Part shown: positions 9,460 to 18,434 of the stretch, piece after piece | Position numbering within the stretch: position 1 is the stretch's first letter | Layout: every line of letters begins with the position of its first letter | Assembly: GCA_017431845.1 (NCBI GenBank) | Contig: JAFRKG010000120.1 | Span: forward strand, 1-64,000 | DNA: 64,000 nucleotides | DNA from: Methanosphaera sp. | GTDB taxonomy: Archaea; Methanobacteriota; Methanobacteria; Methanobacteriales; Methanobacteriaceae | Direction: 5' to 3' | Made by a program: the position numbers and the translations under genes | Notes under the pieces: generated by a model | What the model was told of the DNA's origin: nothing | The model's input: only the letters and a program-made list of their open reading frames with translations | The model's database searches: none

Positions 9460-10509
9460 CTAAAAATTATATAAAAATGTTCCAATGGTTATAGTTAAAT
9501 TTGCTTCAATAAATGCAGCAACTAACAACATAATCACAATTAATATAATCAGTATGGCCACATCTATAAACATTTTAACAAAATTGTTACAAGCATCAGC
9601 AAAAATTTCTGACTTATTCTCCATATTTAATTTAATTCCATTTAACAACACAAGAAGTGCATGAGTAATTCTTAAACCAGCTGCACAAGATAATATTATT
9701 GCAAATAACTCAATTATTCCATGAGGTAAAGTAAATGCTAAGAAATATTTAATATTTGTAATAGCCCCTGAAAAACCTATAAATAATGCATTAAACACTA
9801 ACAGGTACACTGTATATGTACTAAGATAAAATCCGCTTAAAATCATATTCGCTGCAACAGAGAAATTATTGATAAATAAGGGGATTGTTTCCAATTTCAC
9901 TGTTCCTTCTTGAACACCATTATGTAAGTTTTCAACAGAAGGCATTACTAAAGGCTGAAATACTCCCGGATAAAAGTATCCTAAAATCAGAAATATTACA
10001 AATAACAGTAATGAAAGAAGAATATGATATTTTATCCTAGAAACAAAAGATTTTATATTAAAGTCATCATCATTCATGTTTGGATAATCATACCTGTTAT
10101 AATAAATCTCTTCTAAACATCTTGATACTAGAACACCAGTTAATGCTATTATAATAAATAATGCATAATTCTTACTAACAGAATAAACTATGATACCTGC
10201 TAAAACATAAAGAGGGTATGAATATTTAGCAAAACCTTGAATAACTGATTCAGTAAGTATCAATGTTAGAATGATTAGAAAAGGAAGTTCTAAATCAAGT
10301 ATTTCAACAAAACCTGCCTTAGTAGCCCATGCACATATTGAATAGATAAGAATTGAGATAATTACAGGAGCAATATATCGAGTTGCTTCTATTTTCTTAG
10401 GAGATGTTTGTACACTTTCTTGTTCTTCTTTAACATTTTCATTATTGGTGAAATATATTATGTTATGTTTATCACTTGTTAATCTTTGAGTTGAATTATT
10501 TTCATCCAT
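9460..10509 (-). CDS. SpoIIM (DUF95)-family integral membrane protein
   Basis: A 349-residue protein with about seven hydrophobic segments after a polar 45-residue N-terminus. The C-terminal half carries the stage II sporulation protein M family pattern: an amphipathic lead-in (NNFSVAANMILSGFYL), then FLAFTLPHGIIELFAIILSCAAGLRI, where the PHG-x-x-E motif is the family hallmark. Archaeal members are not linked to sporulation, and their role is unknown; a membrane remodelling or transport role is speculation. It is the first gene of a probable two-gene operon with tatD. The ATG follows a GGAGG-like site. Confidence 0.8.
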   Translation of the reverse strand: MDENNSTQRLTSDKHNIIYFTNNENVKEEQESVQTSPKKIEATRYIAPVIISILIYSICAWATKAGFVEILDLELPFLIILTLILTESVIQGFAKYSYPLYVLAGIIVYSVSKNYALFIIIALTGVLVSRCLEEIYYNRYDYPNMNDDDFNIKSFVSRIKYHILLSLLLFVIFLILGYFYPGVFQPLVMPSVENLHNGVQEGTVKLETIPLFINNFSVAANMILSGFYLSTYTVYLLVFNALFIGFSGAITNIKYFLAFTLPHGIIELFAIILSCAAGLRITHALLVLLNGIKLNMENKSEIFADACNNFVKMFIDVAILIILIVIMLLVAAFIEANLTITIGTFLYNF

Positions 10510-10638
10510 ATATTTCCTCCATAATTTTTTTCTCAGCAGTTTTTTTCTCTTAATAAATATATTGATATTATTGGTATAAATTAATTGTTAATTATATTAG
10601 TTATTTCTTAGATAAACTCTACTAGGGAGGACAAATGA

Positions 10639-11439
10639 ATGGAATTAATAATGTTGGGAACAGGGAATGCTTCAGTATTAAATTGTTATAATAGCTGTTT
10701 TTTACTGAAGGATGATAATAACCTCATACTAGTAGATGGTGGGGGAGGAAGTGGCATATTTAATCAATTGGATAAGGTAGGAATCAATTGGAAACAGATA
10801 CAAAATATTATAGTTACACATAAACACATGGATCATCTTATAGGGGTATTGTGGATAGTTAGAATGTTCTGTCAGCATACTAATCGTAACGAACACGAAG
10901 GAACTTTAAATATCTATTCTCACAATGAAGTCATATTCCTAATAAGAGACTTCATAGAAAAGTTCCTGGAAAAAAAAGACCTTCAATTATTGAATAAATC
11001 ATTATTTTTAATAGAAGTGAATGATGGCGAATCAAGAAATATATCTAATAAAGAAGTAACATTTTTTGATGTATGTTCAAATAAAGCAAAACAGTATGGA
11101 TTTAAGATTAATTATGAAGAAAACAAGAATTTAACTTGTTGTGGCGATGAACCATACAATAAAATTAATGAAAAACATGTTAAAAATAGTGACTGGTTAA
11201 TCCATGAAGCTTTTTGCCTAAAATCAGAAGAAAAATTGTTTAAAGCATACGAGAAAAATCATTCAACAGTTGCTGATGCATGTAGAGTAGCAGAAGAATT
11301 AGGGATAAAAAATCTGGTATTATATCATACTGAAGATAAAAATATTAAAAATAGGAAAGAATTATATCTTTCTGAAGGTAAAAAGATTTTCAAGGGAAAT
11401 TTGATTGTTCCCTATGATTTAGAAGAAATTTCCATTTAA
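10639..11439 (+). CDS. MBL-fold metallo-hydrolase (RNase Z-like)
   Basis: A 266-residue metallo-beta-lactamase-fold protein. The zinc motif HxHxDH is intact at residues 61-66 (HKHMDH), preceded by LVDGGGGSG. Further ligands appear in WLIHEAF and LYHTED near the C-terminus, and NHSTVADA matches the RNase Z/arylsulfatase-like branch. It may be a phosphodiesterase acting on RNA 3' ends or on a small molecule; it is smaller than canonical tRNase Z and its own flexible arm is not obvious, so I do not call it rnz. GGGAGG lies upstream of the start; an out-of-frame ATG at 10635 precedes the chosen ATG. It overlaps the end of the convergent Alba gene by 4 bases. Confidence 0.82.
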   Translation: MELIMLGTGNASVLNCYNSCFLLKDDNNLILVDGGGGSGIFNQLDKVGINWKQIQNIIVTHKHMDHLIGVLWIVRMFCQHTNRNEHEGTLNIYSHNEVIFLIRDFIEKFLEKKDLQLLNKSLFLIEVNDGESRNISNKEVTFFDVCSNKAKQYGFKINYEENKNLTCCGDEPYNKINEKHVKNSDWLIHEAFCLKSEEKLFKAYEKNHSTVADACRVAEELGIKNLVLYHTEDKNIKNRKELYLSEGKKIFKGNLIVPYDLEEISI

Positions 11440-11906
11440 TTTCTTTGTATAACTATTTCTATGGTTGATACATTGGTACTAGTTCCGTCTTCACGGAATA
11501 TTTCTTCAGTAGAAAGTTTCACATCATCATCATTTGCATCTGTAATAAATCTGTTTGTAACAATTTCTGCTACATCCACAGCTTTGCTGATGTTTTTTCC
11601 TCTTGATTTAACAGTAACTTTATCTAAACCTTCAAGCATTCTTGTGTTAATAGATAAAACATAATTCATGGTAGGTTTTTTTCCAATATACATTATGGAA
11701 TCGTTAAAATCAAAACTTCTTTTTTCAACTTTCTCTTCTGTACTTTTATTATCTTTAAGAGGTGCAGTTGTTTTATTTTCAATTTTTGAAGCACTTGTCT
11801 TTTCAGTAACTTTATCAGCATTGTTACTTGTTGTGTTGTTATTGTTAGCATCTGCAATTAATCCTAGTTTTCTTAATTCTTGTGTAAATGATAAATTTTC
11901 ACTCAT
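11436..11906 (-). CDS. albA: Alba DNA/RNA-binding chromatin protein with an N-terminal tail
   Basis: The C-terminal 88 residues (about 69-156) are an almost textbook Alba domain: MYIGKKPTMNYVLS, VTVKSRGKNISKAVD, AEIVTNRF and the closing VSTIEIVIQ. Alba coats and compacts archaeal DNA and also binds RNA. Lys76-Lys77 match the acetylation-regulated lysine pair of Sulfolobus Alba. Unlike ordinary Alba (about 90-100 residues), this protein has a 65-residue N-terminal extension rich in Asn, Thr, Lys and Ser and probably disordered. The long form is supported by a GAGGT ribosome binding site just before the ATG at 11906, and there is no good Met start next to the core domain. Confidence 0.9.
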   Translation of the reverse strand: MSENLSFTQELRKLGLIADANNNNTTSNNADKVTEKTSASKIENKTTAPLKDNKSTEEKVEKRSFDFNDSIMYIGKKPTMNYVLSINTRMLEGLDKVTVKSRGKNISKAVDVAEIVTNRFITDANDDDVKLSTEEIFREDGTSTNVSTIEIVIQRN

Positions 11907-11978
11907 TGTATTAAACCTCTAATATAATCCTATATTTATTTTTGTATTTACTAAGTAATAATATTTTTTTAATTATTT

Positions 11979-12329
11979 TTAGTAACCGTGATGTTCAAGA
12001 ACATGGAACATTTTATATCTTGGAACTTTTAGGATGTCATGTGTGTTCTGACGATTATATTCTATGGATAGTTCATTTAATTGTTTAAAAACTCTTCCTT
12101 CAGCAATACGTATAATAAATTTAATATCATCAACAGTCAATATTTCATCGGGATTTTCTAGTAATCTGTCAATTTCTTCATTAAATTTAATAATTTCAAC
12201 AGCTAATTTTCCATCATAGTGTAATTTATTGTCTATGCAATATGATAATAAGTATTTATAATAATATTTAAAAAAATTTAATTCCCGTGTAAAATCTAAA
12301 ATATTAAGTGTTAATTTTTTAGTATTCAT
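11979..12329 (-). CDS. Hypothetical helical protein
   Basis: A 116-residue protein I do not recognise. It is predicted all-helical, rich in Leu, Ile, Tyr and Lys, with no signal peptide, no cysteine pairs and no known motif; segments such as LLENPDEILTVDDIKFIIRIAEG suggest a bundle of amphipathic helices. It lies just upstream of the Alba gene on the same strand, with a 72-base gap, so the two might be cotranscribed. A GGAG lies 6 bases ahead of the ATG, which supports translation. Confidence 0.6.
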   Translation of the reverse strand: MNTKKLTLNILDFTRELNFFKYYYKYLLSYCIDNKLHYDGKLAVEIIKFNEEIDRLLENPDEILTVDDIKFIIRIAEGRVFKQLNELSIEYNRQNTHDILKVPRYKMFHVLEHHGY

Positions 12330-12453
12330 ATGATGAACTCCTAGTACTAATTATTTAGAATAATATTTAAATAATTTTACATTAACTGGATTATTAATAG
12401 TAATATTGATATAATTTATTGAATATATATAATAACAAGAATATAGGAGGAAA

Positions 12454-12684
12454 ATGGTGAATTATAAACAATTATTATGGAATCCGATTGCTTTTTTCAT
12501 TAGTTTCATGATGAGTATTATTATGCCTGTAATATTTGCTGTTCCTAGTGGTATGCCTTTAGAAATATGTTTCTTGTACTGGCCTTTAAGATGGGTTGTA
12601 GCATACTTTATAGTAACATTATTTGTTAATAAAATAGCATTTAGGCTAGCTCAAAAAGTATTTGGTTTTAAACCAGGGTTCTAA
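12454..12684 (+). CDS. Small two-helix membrane protein (DUF2798-like)
   Basis: A 76-residue membrane protein with two hydrophobic segments, at about residues 11-33 (PIAFFISFMMSIIMPVIFAV) and 43-62 (PLRWVVAYFIVTLFV), joined by a short loop, and a basic C-terminus. The spacing, the Phe-Met-rich first helix and the 'W-x-x-A-Y' in the second resemble DUF2798 proteins, which have no known function. A strong AGGAGG lies 5 bases before the ATG. The gene stands alone between divergent and co-directional neighbours. Confidence 0.65.
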   Translation: MVNYKQLLWNPIAFFISFMMSIIMPVIFAVPSGMPLEICFLYWPLRWVVAYFIVTLFVNKIAFRLAQKVFGFKPGF

Positions 12685-12781
12685 ACTACTATTTTTTTAT
12701 AATTTTATCTTTTTTATTGAAAACTTATTTATTTAATCATTTAAATATTTTTAAATAATCACAGAGTATTGGGGATATGAT

Positions 12782-13630
12782 ATGGTGAAAGATAAACATA
12801 TAATAGAAGCATTAGGTAAAGCAGAAGTAATTATAGAAAATGGTGAAATAACAAGTGTAAGTGAACCAGTTATAGATTACTGTCCAATATTTGGGAAATA
12901 TCATAATATTAAACAAATAACCAGGGAAGACATAAGAAAAAACATACAATACAGGATAGATGACTTTGGAATGTGTACAAAGGACAGAATCCTTAAAATG
13001 GATGACATGTTATCTGTAGGAATATCGGAAATACTTAGAAGTAATGTTGAAATAGGAAACATTGATTGTGTTGTAGGAGCATGTGATGGTGCAGGAACAG
13101 TACTGATGACTGATCCTGATATTGTGCAGGGAGTCGGTGGAAGAGTATCTGGACTTGTAAGTACAACACCGATACCTGAGATAATTGAAGGTTTAGGTAG
13201 TGAAAATGTTTTAAACCCTGAAACTGCAGAGTTAAATCAAATTAAAGGATTAAAAATGGCAGTAGAACGAGGTTTTAAAAATATTGCTGTGACTGTTATT
13301 CCGTCTGTTATGGTGCATGAAATAAGGGAATATGAAGTACCTGATGATGTAAATGTTTACATATTTGTTGCTCATACTACAGGTACAACAAGGCAAGAAG
13401 CAGAATCAATATTTGGGGATGCTGATATAATAACTGGTTGTGCATCTAAAGCTATTCTTGATGTTGCACAGTCCAAGAAACCTTATTATTATGGTGAATC
13501 TGTGCCTATTTTTGCAGTAACTGAGAGTGGTAGGAAGTTTTTGGATGACCGGTTACGTCATGTTAATAAATCGTTAAGTTTAAATGAATATCCGTTGGAT
13601 TTGGATAAAAAACCTAAACCTTTGATTTAA
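12782..13630 (+). CDS. Methanogenesis marker protein 8 (DUF2099)
   Basis: A 282-residue protein of the methanogenesis marker 8 family, found almost only in methanogens, function unproven. Recognisable parts are the start HIIEALGKAEVIIENGEI, then YCPIFGKY, DFGMCTKDR, GACDGAGTV, the conserved VQGVGGRVSGLVSTTPIPE, and ending CASKAILDVA and PIFAVTESG. The Gly-rich repeats and CDGAGT suggest nucleotide or cofactor binding, but that is inference. This is strong evidence that the host is a methanogen. It stands alone with about 100 bases of upstream AT-rich sequence. Confidence 0.88.
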   Translation: MVKDKHIIEALGKAEVIIENGEITSVSEPVIDYCPIFGKYHNIKQITREDIRKNIQYRIDDFGMCTKDRILKMDDMLSVGISEILRSNVEIGNIDCVVGACDGAGTVLMTDPDIVQGVGGRVSGLVSTTPIPEIIEGLGSENVLNPETAELNQIKGLKMAVERGFKNIAVTVIPSVMVHEIREYEVPDDVNVYIFVAHTTGTTRQEAESIFGDADIITGCASKAILDVAQSKKPYYYGESVPIFAVTESGRKFLDDRLRHVNKSLSLNEYPLDLDKKPKPLI

Positions 13631-13750
13631 AAAAATTATAAATTATCATGATAATTCATGATAAATTATATATACTAATCTAACCAAAATAATACTAGAA
13701 AATCATAAGACAACACTTATGAAAACCAAAAACAAACAAAAAGGATACAG

Positions 13751-14698
13751 ATGACAAAAATGAATATAAAAAAAGTAGTAGTAGCAGGTGGAGGAGTACT
13801 TGGAAGTCAAATAGCATTCCAAAGTGCATTTTCCGGATTCGATGTAACAATATGGTTAAGAAGCGAAGCATCTATAGAAAGAGCACAACCAAAATTAAAT
13901 AGGTTAAAAGAAATATATATAAATACAATGGAAGAAATGAAAACAAATCCACAAGCATACTGCAGAGGATTTACAGACAAGACAAAATTAACAAACGAAG
14001 AAATAGAACAACTAAAACAAAAGACAGAAACAGCCCATAAAAACATACAATTAACAACAAGTTATGAAGAAGCAGCAAAAGACGCTGATTTAATAATAGA
14101 AGCAATAGCAGAAGACCCAAAACAAAAAATTCCATTCTACCAAGAATTAGCAAAACACATGCCAGAAAAAACAATCTTAGTAACAAACTCATCAACACTA
14201 TTACCAAGCACATTCGCAGAATACACTGGCAGACCAGCTAAATACTTAGCATTACACTTCGCAAACGAAATATGGAAAAACAATACTGCAGAGGTAATGG
14301 GACACCCAGAAACCGAACAAAAATATTATGACGAAGTAGTAAAATTTGCAGAAGCAATAAACATGGTTCCATTACAACTTAAGAAAGAACAACCAGGATA
14401 CATACTAAACTCAATGTTAGTACCATTCTTAAGTGCAGCAGAAGCATTATATGCAAATGAAGTAGCAGATCCAGAAACAATAGACAAAACATGGATGCTA
14501 GCAACAGGAGCACCAAATGGACCATTCAGAATACTTGATGTGGTCGGATTAACCACAGCATATAATATAGTAATAATGAATCCAGAAGCTAAAGATCCAA
14601 CAACAACACCAGGAAAAATAGCAGCCAAATTAAAAGAAAAAATAGATCAAGGAAAAACAGGAATAAATGCAGGAGAAGGATTTTACAAATATAATTAA
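13751..14698 (+). CDS. 3-hydroxyacyl-CoA dehydrogenase family protein
   Basis: A 315-residue NAD-dependent dehydrogenase. The Rossmann motif is at residues 13-18 (GGGVLG, in place of the usual GxGxxG), followed by DVTIWLR. LIIEAIAEDPKQK, NSSTLLPS and LALHFANEIW supply the substrate and catalytic region; QPGYILNSMLVPFL starts the C-terminal helical domain. The family oxidises 3-hydroxyacyl-CoA or related hydroxy acids. The sequence reads like proteins of gut Firmicutes such as lactobacilli, so recent transfer from bacteria is likely (an impression, not a search). The codons are A-ending like the host's, so if transferred it is well ameliorated. GGAT precedes the ATG by 5 bases. Confidence 0.85.
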   Translation: MTKMNIKKVVVAGGGVLGSQIAFQSAFSGFDVTIWLRSEASIERAQPKLNRLKEIYINTMEEMKTNPQAYCRGFTDKTKLTNEEIEQLKQKTETAHKNIQLTTSYEEAAKDADLIIEAIAEDPKQKIPFYQELAKHMPEKTILVTNSSTLLPSTFAEYTGRPAKYLALHFANEIWKNNTAEVMGHPETEQKYYDEVVKFAEAINMVPLQLKKEQPGYILNSMLVPFLSAAEALYANEVADPETIDKTWMLATGAPNGPFRILDVVGLTTAYNIVIMNPEAKDPTTTPGKIAAKLKEKIDQGKTGINAGEGFYKYN

Positions 14699-14824
14699 AT
14701 AAAATCAAGAATTAAAACTCTTTTTATTTTATTATTTTTTTCACCAATCTCCTATATTAAATAAAAACTTTTCCTAATTTTAAACAAAAAAAACATAAAA
14801 AAATTTAACATAGGAGGGAATAAC

Positions 14825-15250
14825 ATGGCAAAACATGTAAGCTTAATGTTCGATAACAATTTTGAAGGAGTAGAAAAAGAAGTAGTAGACAAACTAGTTC
14901 AACTACAAAAAGCACTACTAAACAAAGACATAGAAAAACTAGATGAACTATTTGATGACTCATTCCTACTAATAAGAGGATCAGGAAGACAAGAAACAAA
15001 AACAGAATTCCTAAAAGACATATCCGAAGATGTTCTACATTACAGGGAATCCAAAATACAAATACCATCAATAAAACTCAAAGAAAACAAAGCATCCATA
15101 ATCACAATAGTAGACCTAAGAACATGTTTACTAGGAGTACAAAGCATATGGAACCTAGACTCAAAATTCAAACTAAGAAAAATTGATGGAGACTGGCGCT
15201 TCGTAAAATGGGACACATCATACACACCTAAAAAACACGAAGACGAATAA
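14825..15250 (+). CDS. NTF2-like/DUF4440 protein
   Basis: A 141-residue protein with the cone-shaped NTF2-like pattern: an N-terminal helix pair (LVQLQKALLNKDIEKLDELFDDSFLLI), then RGSGRQETKTEFLKDI and several strands ending DGDWRFVKWDTSY. Families of this kind are small-molecule-binding proteins or enzymes such as dehydratases and isomerases; no catalytic residue can be named. A near-perfect AGGAGG lies 8 bases before the ATG. It follows the hydroxyacyl-CoA dehydrogenase after 126 bases that include a T-rich terminator-like run, so it probably has its own promoter. Confidence 0.75.
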   Translation: MAKHVSLMFDNNFEGVEKEVVDKLVQLQKALLNKDIEKLDELFDDSFLLIRGSGRQETKTEFLKDISEDVLHYRESKIQIPSIKLKENKASIITIVDLRTCLLGVQSIWNLDSKFKLRKIDGDWRFVKWDTSYTPKKHEDE

Positions 15251-15285
15251 AAAAAATAGTACTAGTGGAAAATAACATTTTCCAT

Positions 15286-15807
15286 TCATTTAATATATTT
15301 TACCTTATTTTTATCAATCTCAGACAAAGTATGAGGTTCCAAATCAAACTCTTTAACTCCCAAAGATAAAATACCAACAATACGATACTTATTTTCTAAA
15401 GACAAAATATTTCTAACAACATCCTCAGATTTCACACCATCACCAGAAAATCTTAAATGAGACTGACACCAACAACAACCAATACCATAATAATTAGCCA
15501 TTAAATCCATATAAGCCATTGCAATAGAAGAATCTTCAATCCAAGTATCCGCCTTATCACTATCAGCAATAACAACAATAGCAACATTACAACCAGCAAG
15601 CATACCAGAACCAGAAGCCTTAGATTCAGACAACTGCTTTAAAACATCTTTATCCTTCACAACAATAAACTCACAAGGCTTCCTATTACGACTAGTAGGA
15701 GCAAGTAAACCAGCCTCTAAAATCCTATCTAAAACATCATCATCAATATCCTCATCAACATAATTACGAACACTTCTTCTACTAAGAATAACATCCATTA
15801 AATTCAT
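15286..15807 (-). CDS. Nitroreductase-family FMN oxidoreductase
   Basis: A 173-residue nitroreductase. The opening MDVILSRRSVRNY, with the FMN-phosphate-binding Arg-Arg/Ser-Arg, the GLLAPTSRNRKPCEFIVV motif, and GIGCCWCQSHLR later, are typical. The family uses FMN and NAD(P)H to reduce nitro groups, quinones or flavins. The physiological substrate is unknown. Two Met codons (positions 1 and 4) are possible starts; a GG near the first supports the longer form. The upstream 800 bases are noncoding. Confidence 0.85.
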   Translation of the reverse strand: MNLMDVILSRRSVRNYVDEDIDDDVLDRILEAGLLAPTSRNRKPCEFIVVKDKDVLKQLSESKASGSGMLAGCNVAIVVIADSDKADTWIEDSSIAMAYMDLMANYYGIGCCWCQSHLRFSGDGVKSEDVVRNILSLENKYRIVGILSLGVKEFDLEPHTLSEIDKNKVKYIK

Positions 15808-16603
15808 TTACAAATCCAACCTAATAATTCATTTTACAAATAAATATAAGACCATCATAACTAAAAAATATTTCCAGTAATAAAAATTAAACATTCACAT
15901 AACTATCAATACACACAACAATTATAACTCATGACAACATCTTATTATATTTATAATCAACAAAATTATAATTTACAATAAATATTTCATCATTTATTAC
16001 ATTTAATTAAATATCAGATAACATACTAAAAGATCAACTATTTTTACATAAACTTTCAATCAAAAAAAACATTTAACAATGTTTAATATTCAAAAAGATA
16101 CCTATACAATAAATAATATTTAAAATAAAGAACATAAACCAAATTATATATAATAAAAAGCACAAATACCTAACTGTAATAAATATAAAATATTAAACAC
16201 CAAAACATTAAAATTTATTTTATTAAAAAAAAAAATTTAGGAGGCAACAATACTACTAAACACAAAATATTTAACACGATAAAACCACCCTCCTTATTAC
16301 ATAGTGTTTCATATCCAACAAAAGAAGAAACACAAAACAGTCAACATATGACATAATAAGGAAAAAAACGAAATTAATATAAAAATAACTAAAGTTAGAT
16401 TATAAAAGAAAAACAGTTTGCTTAAGTTTCACTACAATAAAAGAGGGTAAAACTTTAAAATATACAGATGCATTTTTACCTCCACGAAATTTTACTTTAA
16501 ACAATCAGAGCCATGTGTTGTATAAAAATTATATAATTAATAATAATTCAAATAAATTATTTATTAAAATGGATAAACAAACAATTATAATTAATGTGAT
16601 ATA
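15808..16603. other. Long intergenic region, 796 bp
   Basis: The region lies between the divergent nitroreductase and adhesin-like genes. Most of it is extremely AT-rich with no gene. Two parts stand out: a folded element at 16239-16361 (listed separately), and a weaker hairpin with arms near 16447-16452 and 16474-16480 (GGTAAAA/TTTTACC). A TATA-like run near 16520-16535 is a plausible promoter for the adhesin-like gene. No open frame longer than about 30 codons has a good start. Confidence 0.6.
16239..16361. ncRNA. Candidate structured RNA or folded DNA element
   Basis: Within an AT-rich spacer there is a nested stem. CCTTATTACATA (16292-16303) pairs with TATG...TAATAAGG (16347-16350 and 16354-16361, with a 3-base bulge), and directly inside it GTGTTTC (16304-16310) pairs with GAAACAC (16327-16333). 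A further AGGAGG at 16239-16244 can pair with CCTCCT at 16289-16294, offering an alternative fold. The arms contain most of the G+C of the region. It could be a small RNA, a regulatory leader on either strand, or a relic of a mobile element end. No known RNA family was recognised. Confidence 0.3.
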
Positions 16604-18373
16604 ATGAAATATAAATTTTTAATGATTATTAGTATATTTTTATTGTTATCTTTATCTGTTATTAGTGCAGAATCTTTAAATTCTACTGATCATAAATCAA
16701 ACATTGATGAAGATACAATATCTGATGAAAATCAAAATGAAGATTATAATAATAAAATTATTGATAAACCGGTTAATAAACAAAATTTTTCTGAAAAAAA
16801 CAAAGTAATTAATAAAAGTTACAAAAATTACTATAAAAATGGTAAAGATGAAGGATATCTTACAGTAGATAATGAATCAAATCAGTTTTATGTTTTTTTT
16901 GATGAAGAGAAAGAAATTACAGTATACTTAATGAAAAATGAAAAAGAGATATGGAATAAATCAGGGGATATAAAATTTAGCATAACATATTTTCCAGCAC
17001 CTTGGCCTGGTAATCTTGTTGTAGATACAGTTGTTATAGGTCATTATCCATTAAAAAATGGAATATGTAAATTTAATTACACATTATACTGGGATGCATT
17101 CAATTGGGAAGGTTTATTTCCCGAAAATATACATTACGATTTTGAATATCATGATAAAATAACTAATAAAACTTATGATTATAGAGTTTATCATCTTGGC
17201 TTGAATAGAGATGATATACTGGATACAATTATATGGGCAGATGATAAAATTTCGGCACGTCCGGGTCAAAAAATTGTATTCAAAGCAAGAATTGTAGATA
17301 ATTTCATTAATCCTGTTAAAACGGGTAGAATTGCTATAAAAATAAATGGACGTACTATAAAATCGGACATATATTTAAATAATTGTGACGAATTCAGTTA
17401 TTCTTATACTATTCCTAAGAATTTCTCTGCTAAACATTATAATTTAGAATATGTATATGTGGGAAATGAAGTAAATCCTAGAGCTGTTAAAACTATTTCC
17501 TTAAACATTTTGAAAAAATCCGTTAAAATTTCAACAAAAAATATTACCGCTTATCCTGGACAAAATATTATTATAAATGGAAACGTTACACATAATAAAA
17601 AACCAATAACTGATGGGAGAATTGTAATAAAATTAAATGGTAAAACAATTAACGCAAACATTACTCCAAATAAATATGGAGAATTCAAACATATCTACAA
17701 AATACCTCCTAGTTTCAAAGCAAAAACATACAACATTACAACTATATACATAGAAAACAAAAAATATGCAAGAAAAGAAATTAACACAACTTTAACAATC
17801 AAAAAGCAAGCATCAAAAATAACAGTAAACAATATAACAAATTACCAGAACAAAACAGCACGTTTATCTATAAATATAACTGGAGTTAAAACAAAAATCA
17901 AAGCTACAAGTGGAAATGTCACAATAAAAATAAGAAACAAGCAATATGTCAAAAAGATAACTAAAGGTACAACAGTATTAAACTATAAAATACCATCATC
18001 ACTTAAAGCAGGCAAATATAAAATAACAATATTTTATTCTGGTGGAAAAAACTTATACAAAGCAAACACAACAACCTTTTTAACGGTTAAAGACAATACA
18101 ACCATTATACAATCAAAAAATATAAAAGCCACACGAGGAAAAACTATTAAAATTTCAGCTACAATCAATGACAGTATCGGATATATAAAAAGGGGTAATG
18201 CAACATTCAAAATAAACAACGAAACTATTGGATCAAGTAAAATTATTAATGGAAGTGCATCAATAAACTATAAGGTACCAGAAAGCTTTCATGGAAAATA
18301 TAAATTACAAATACTAGCTAAAGGAACTTACACGGATGTTAATGAAATACAAAGAAAATTAGTCATAGATTAA
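16604..18373 (+). CDS. Adhesin-like surface protein with Ig-like repeats
   Basis: A 589-residue secreted protein. A signal peptide is plain at residues 1-24 (MKYKFLMII... ending VISAES). An Asn/Lys/Asp-rich linker follows, then a unique region with several Trp (about 110-200), then four Ig-like units of about 90 residues, each with 'GRIxIKINGKTI' and 'YxIPxxFxAKxYNxxxxY' strands, typical of methanogen adhesin-like proteins. No C-terminal anchor is visible. GTGAT lies just before ATAATG, matching the local start-site style. Function as cell-surface binding is inferred from the family. The codon style changes from T-rich in the first half to A-rich in the second. Confidence 0.82.
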   Translation: MKYKFLMIISIFLLLSLSVISAESLNSTDHKSNIDEDTISDENQNEDYNNKIIDKPVNKQNFSEKNKVINKSYKNYYKNGKDEGYLTVDNESNQFYVFFDEEKEITVYLMKNEKEIWNKSGDIKFSITYFPAPWPGNLVVDTVVIGHYPLKNGICKFNYTLYWDAFNWEGLFPENIHYDFEYHDKITNKTYDYRVYHLGLNRDDILDTIIWADDKISARPGQKIVFKARIVDNFINPVKTGRIAIKINGRTIKSDIYLNNCDEFSYSYTIPKNFSAKHYNLEYVYVGNEVNPRAVKTISLNILKKSVKISTKNITAYPGQNIIINGNVTHNKKPITDGRIVIKLNGKTINANITPNKYGEFKHIYKIPPSFKAKTYNITTIYIENKKYARKEINTTLTIKKQASKITVNNITNYQNKTARLSINITGVKTKIKATSGNVTIKIRNKQYVKKITKGTTVLNYKIPSSLKAGKYKITIFYSGGKNLYKANTTTFLTVKDNTTIIQSKNIKATRGKTIKISATINDSIGYIKRGNATFKINNETIGSSKIINGSASINYKVPESFHGKYKLQILAKGTYTDVNEIQRKLVID

Positions 18374-18434
18374 CATTTAACATTCCTTTAACCCTCATCT
18401 TTTTTTTTAAAAACAGGTGGAGAATATTGGAAGT

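Noticed and set aside
16271-16354. A 27-residue hydrophobic frame on the minus strand over the folded element
   Set aside because: No ribosome binding site and it coincides with the stem-loop, which explains the sequence better.
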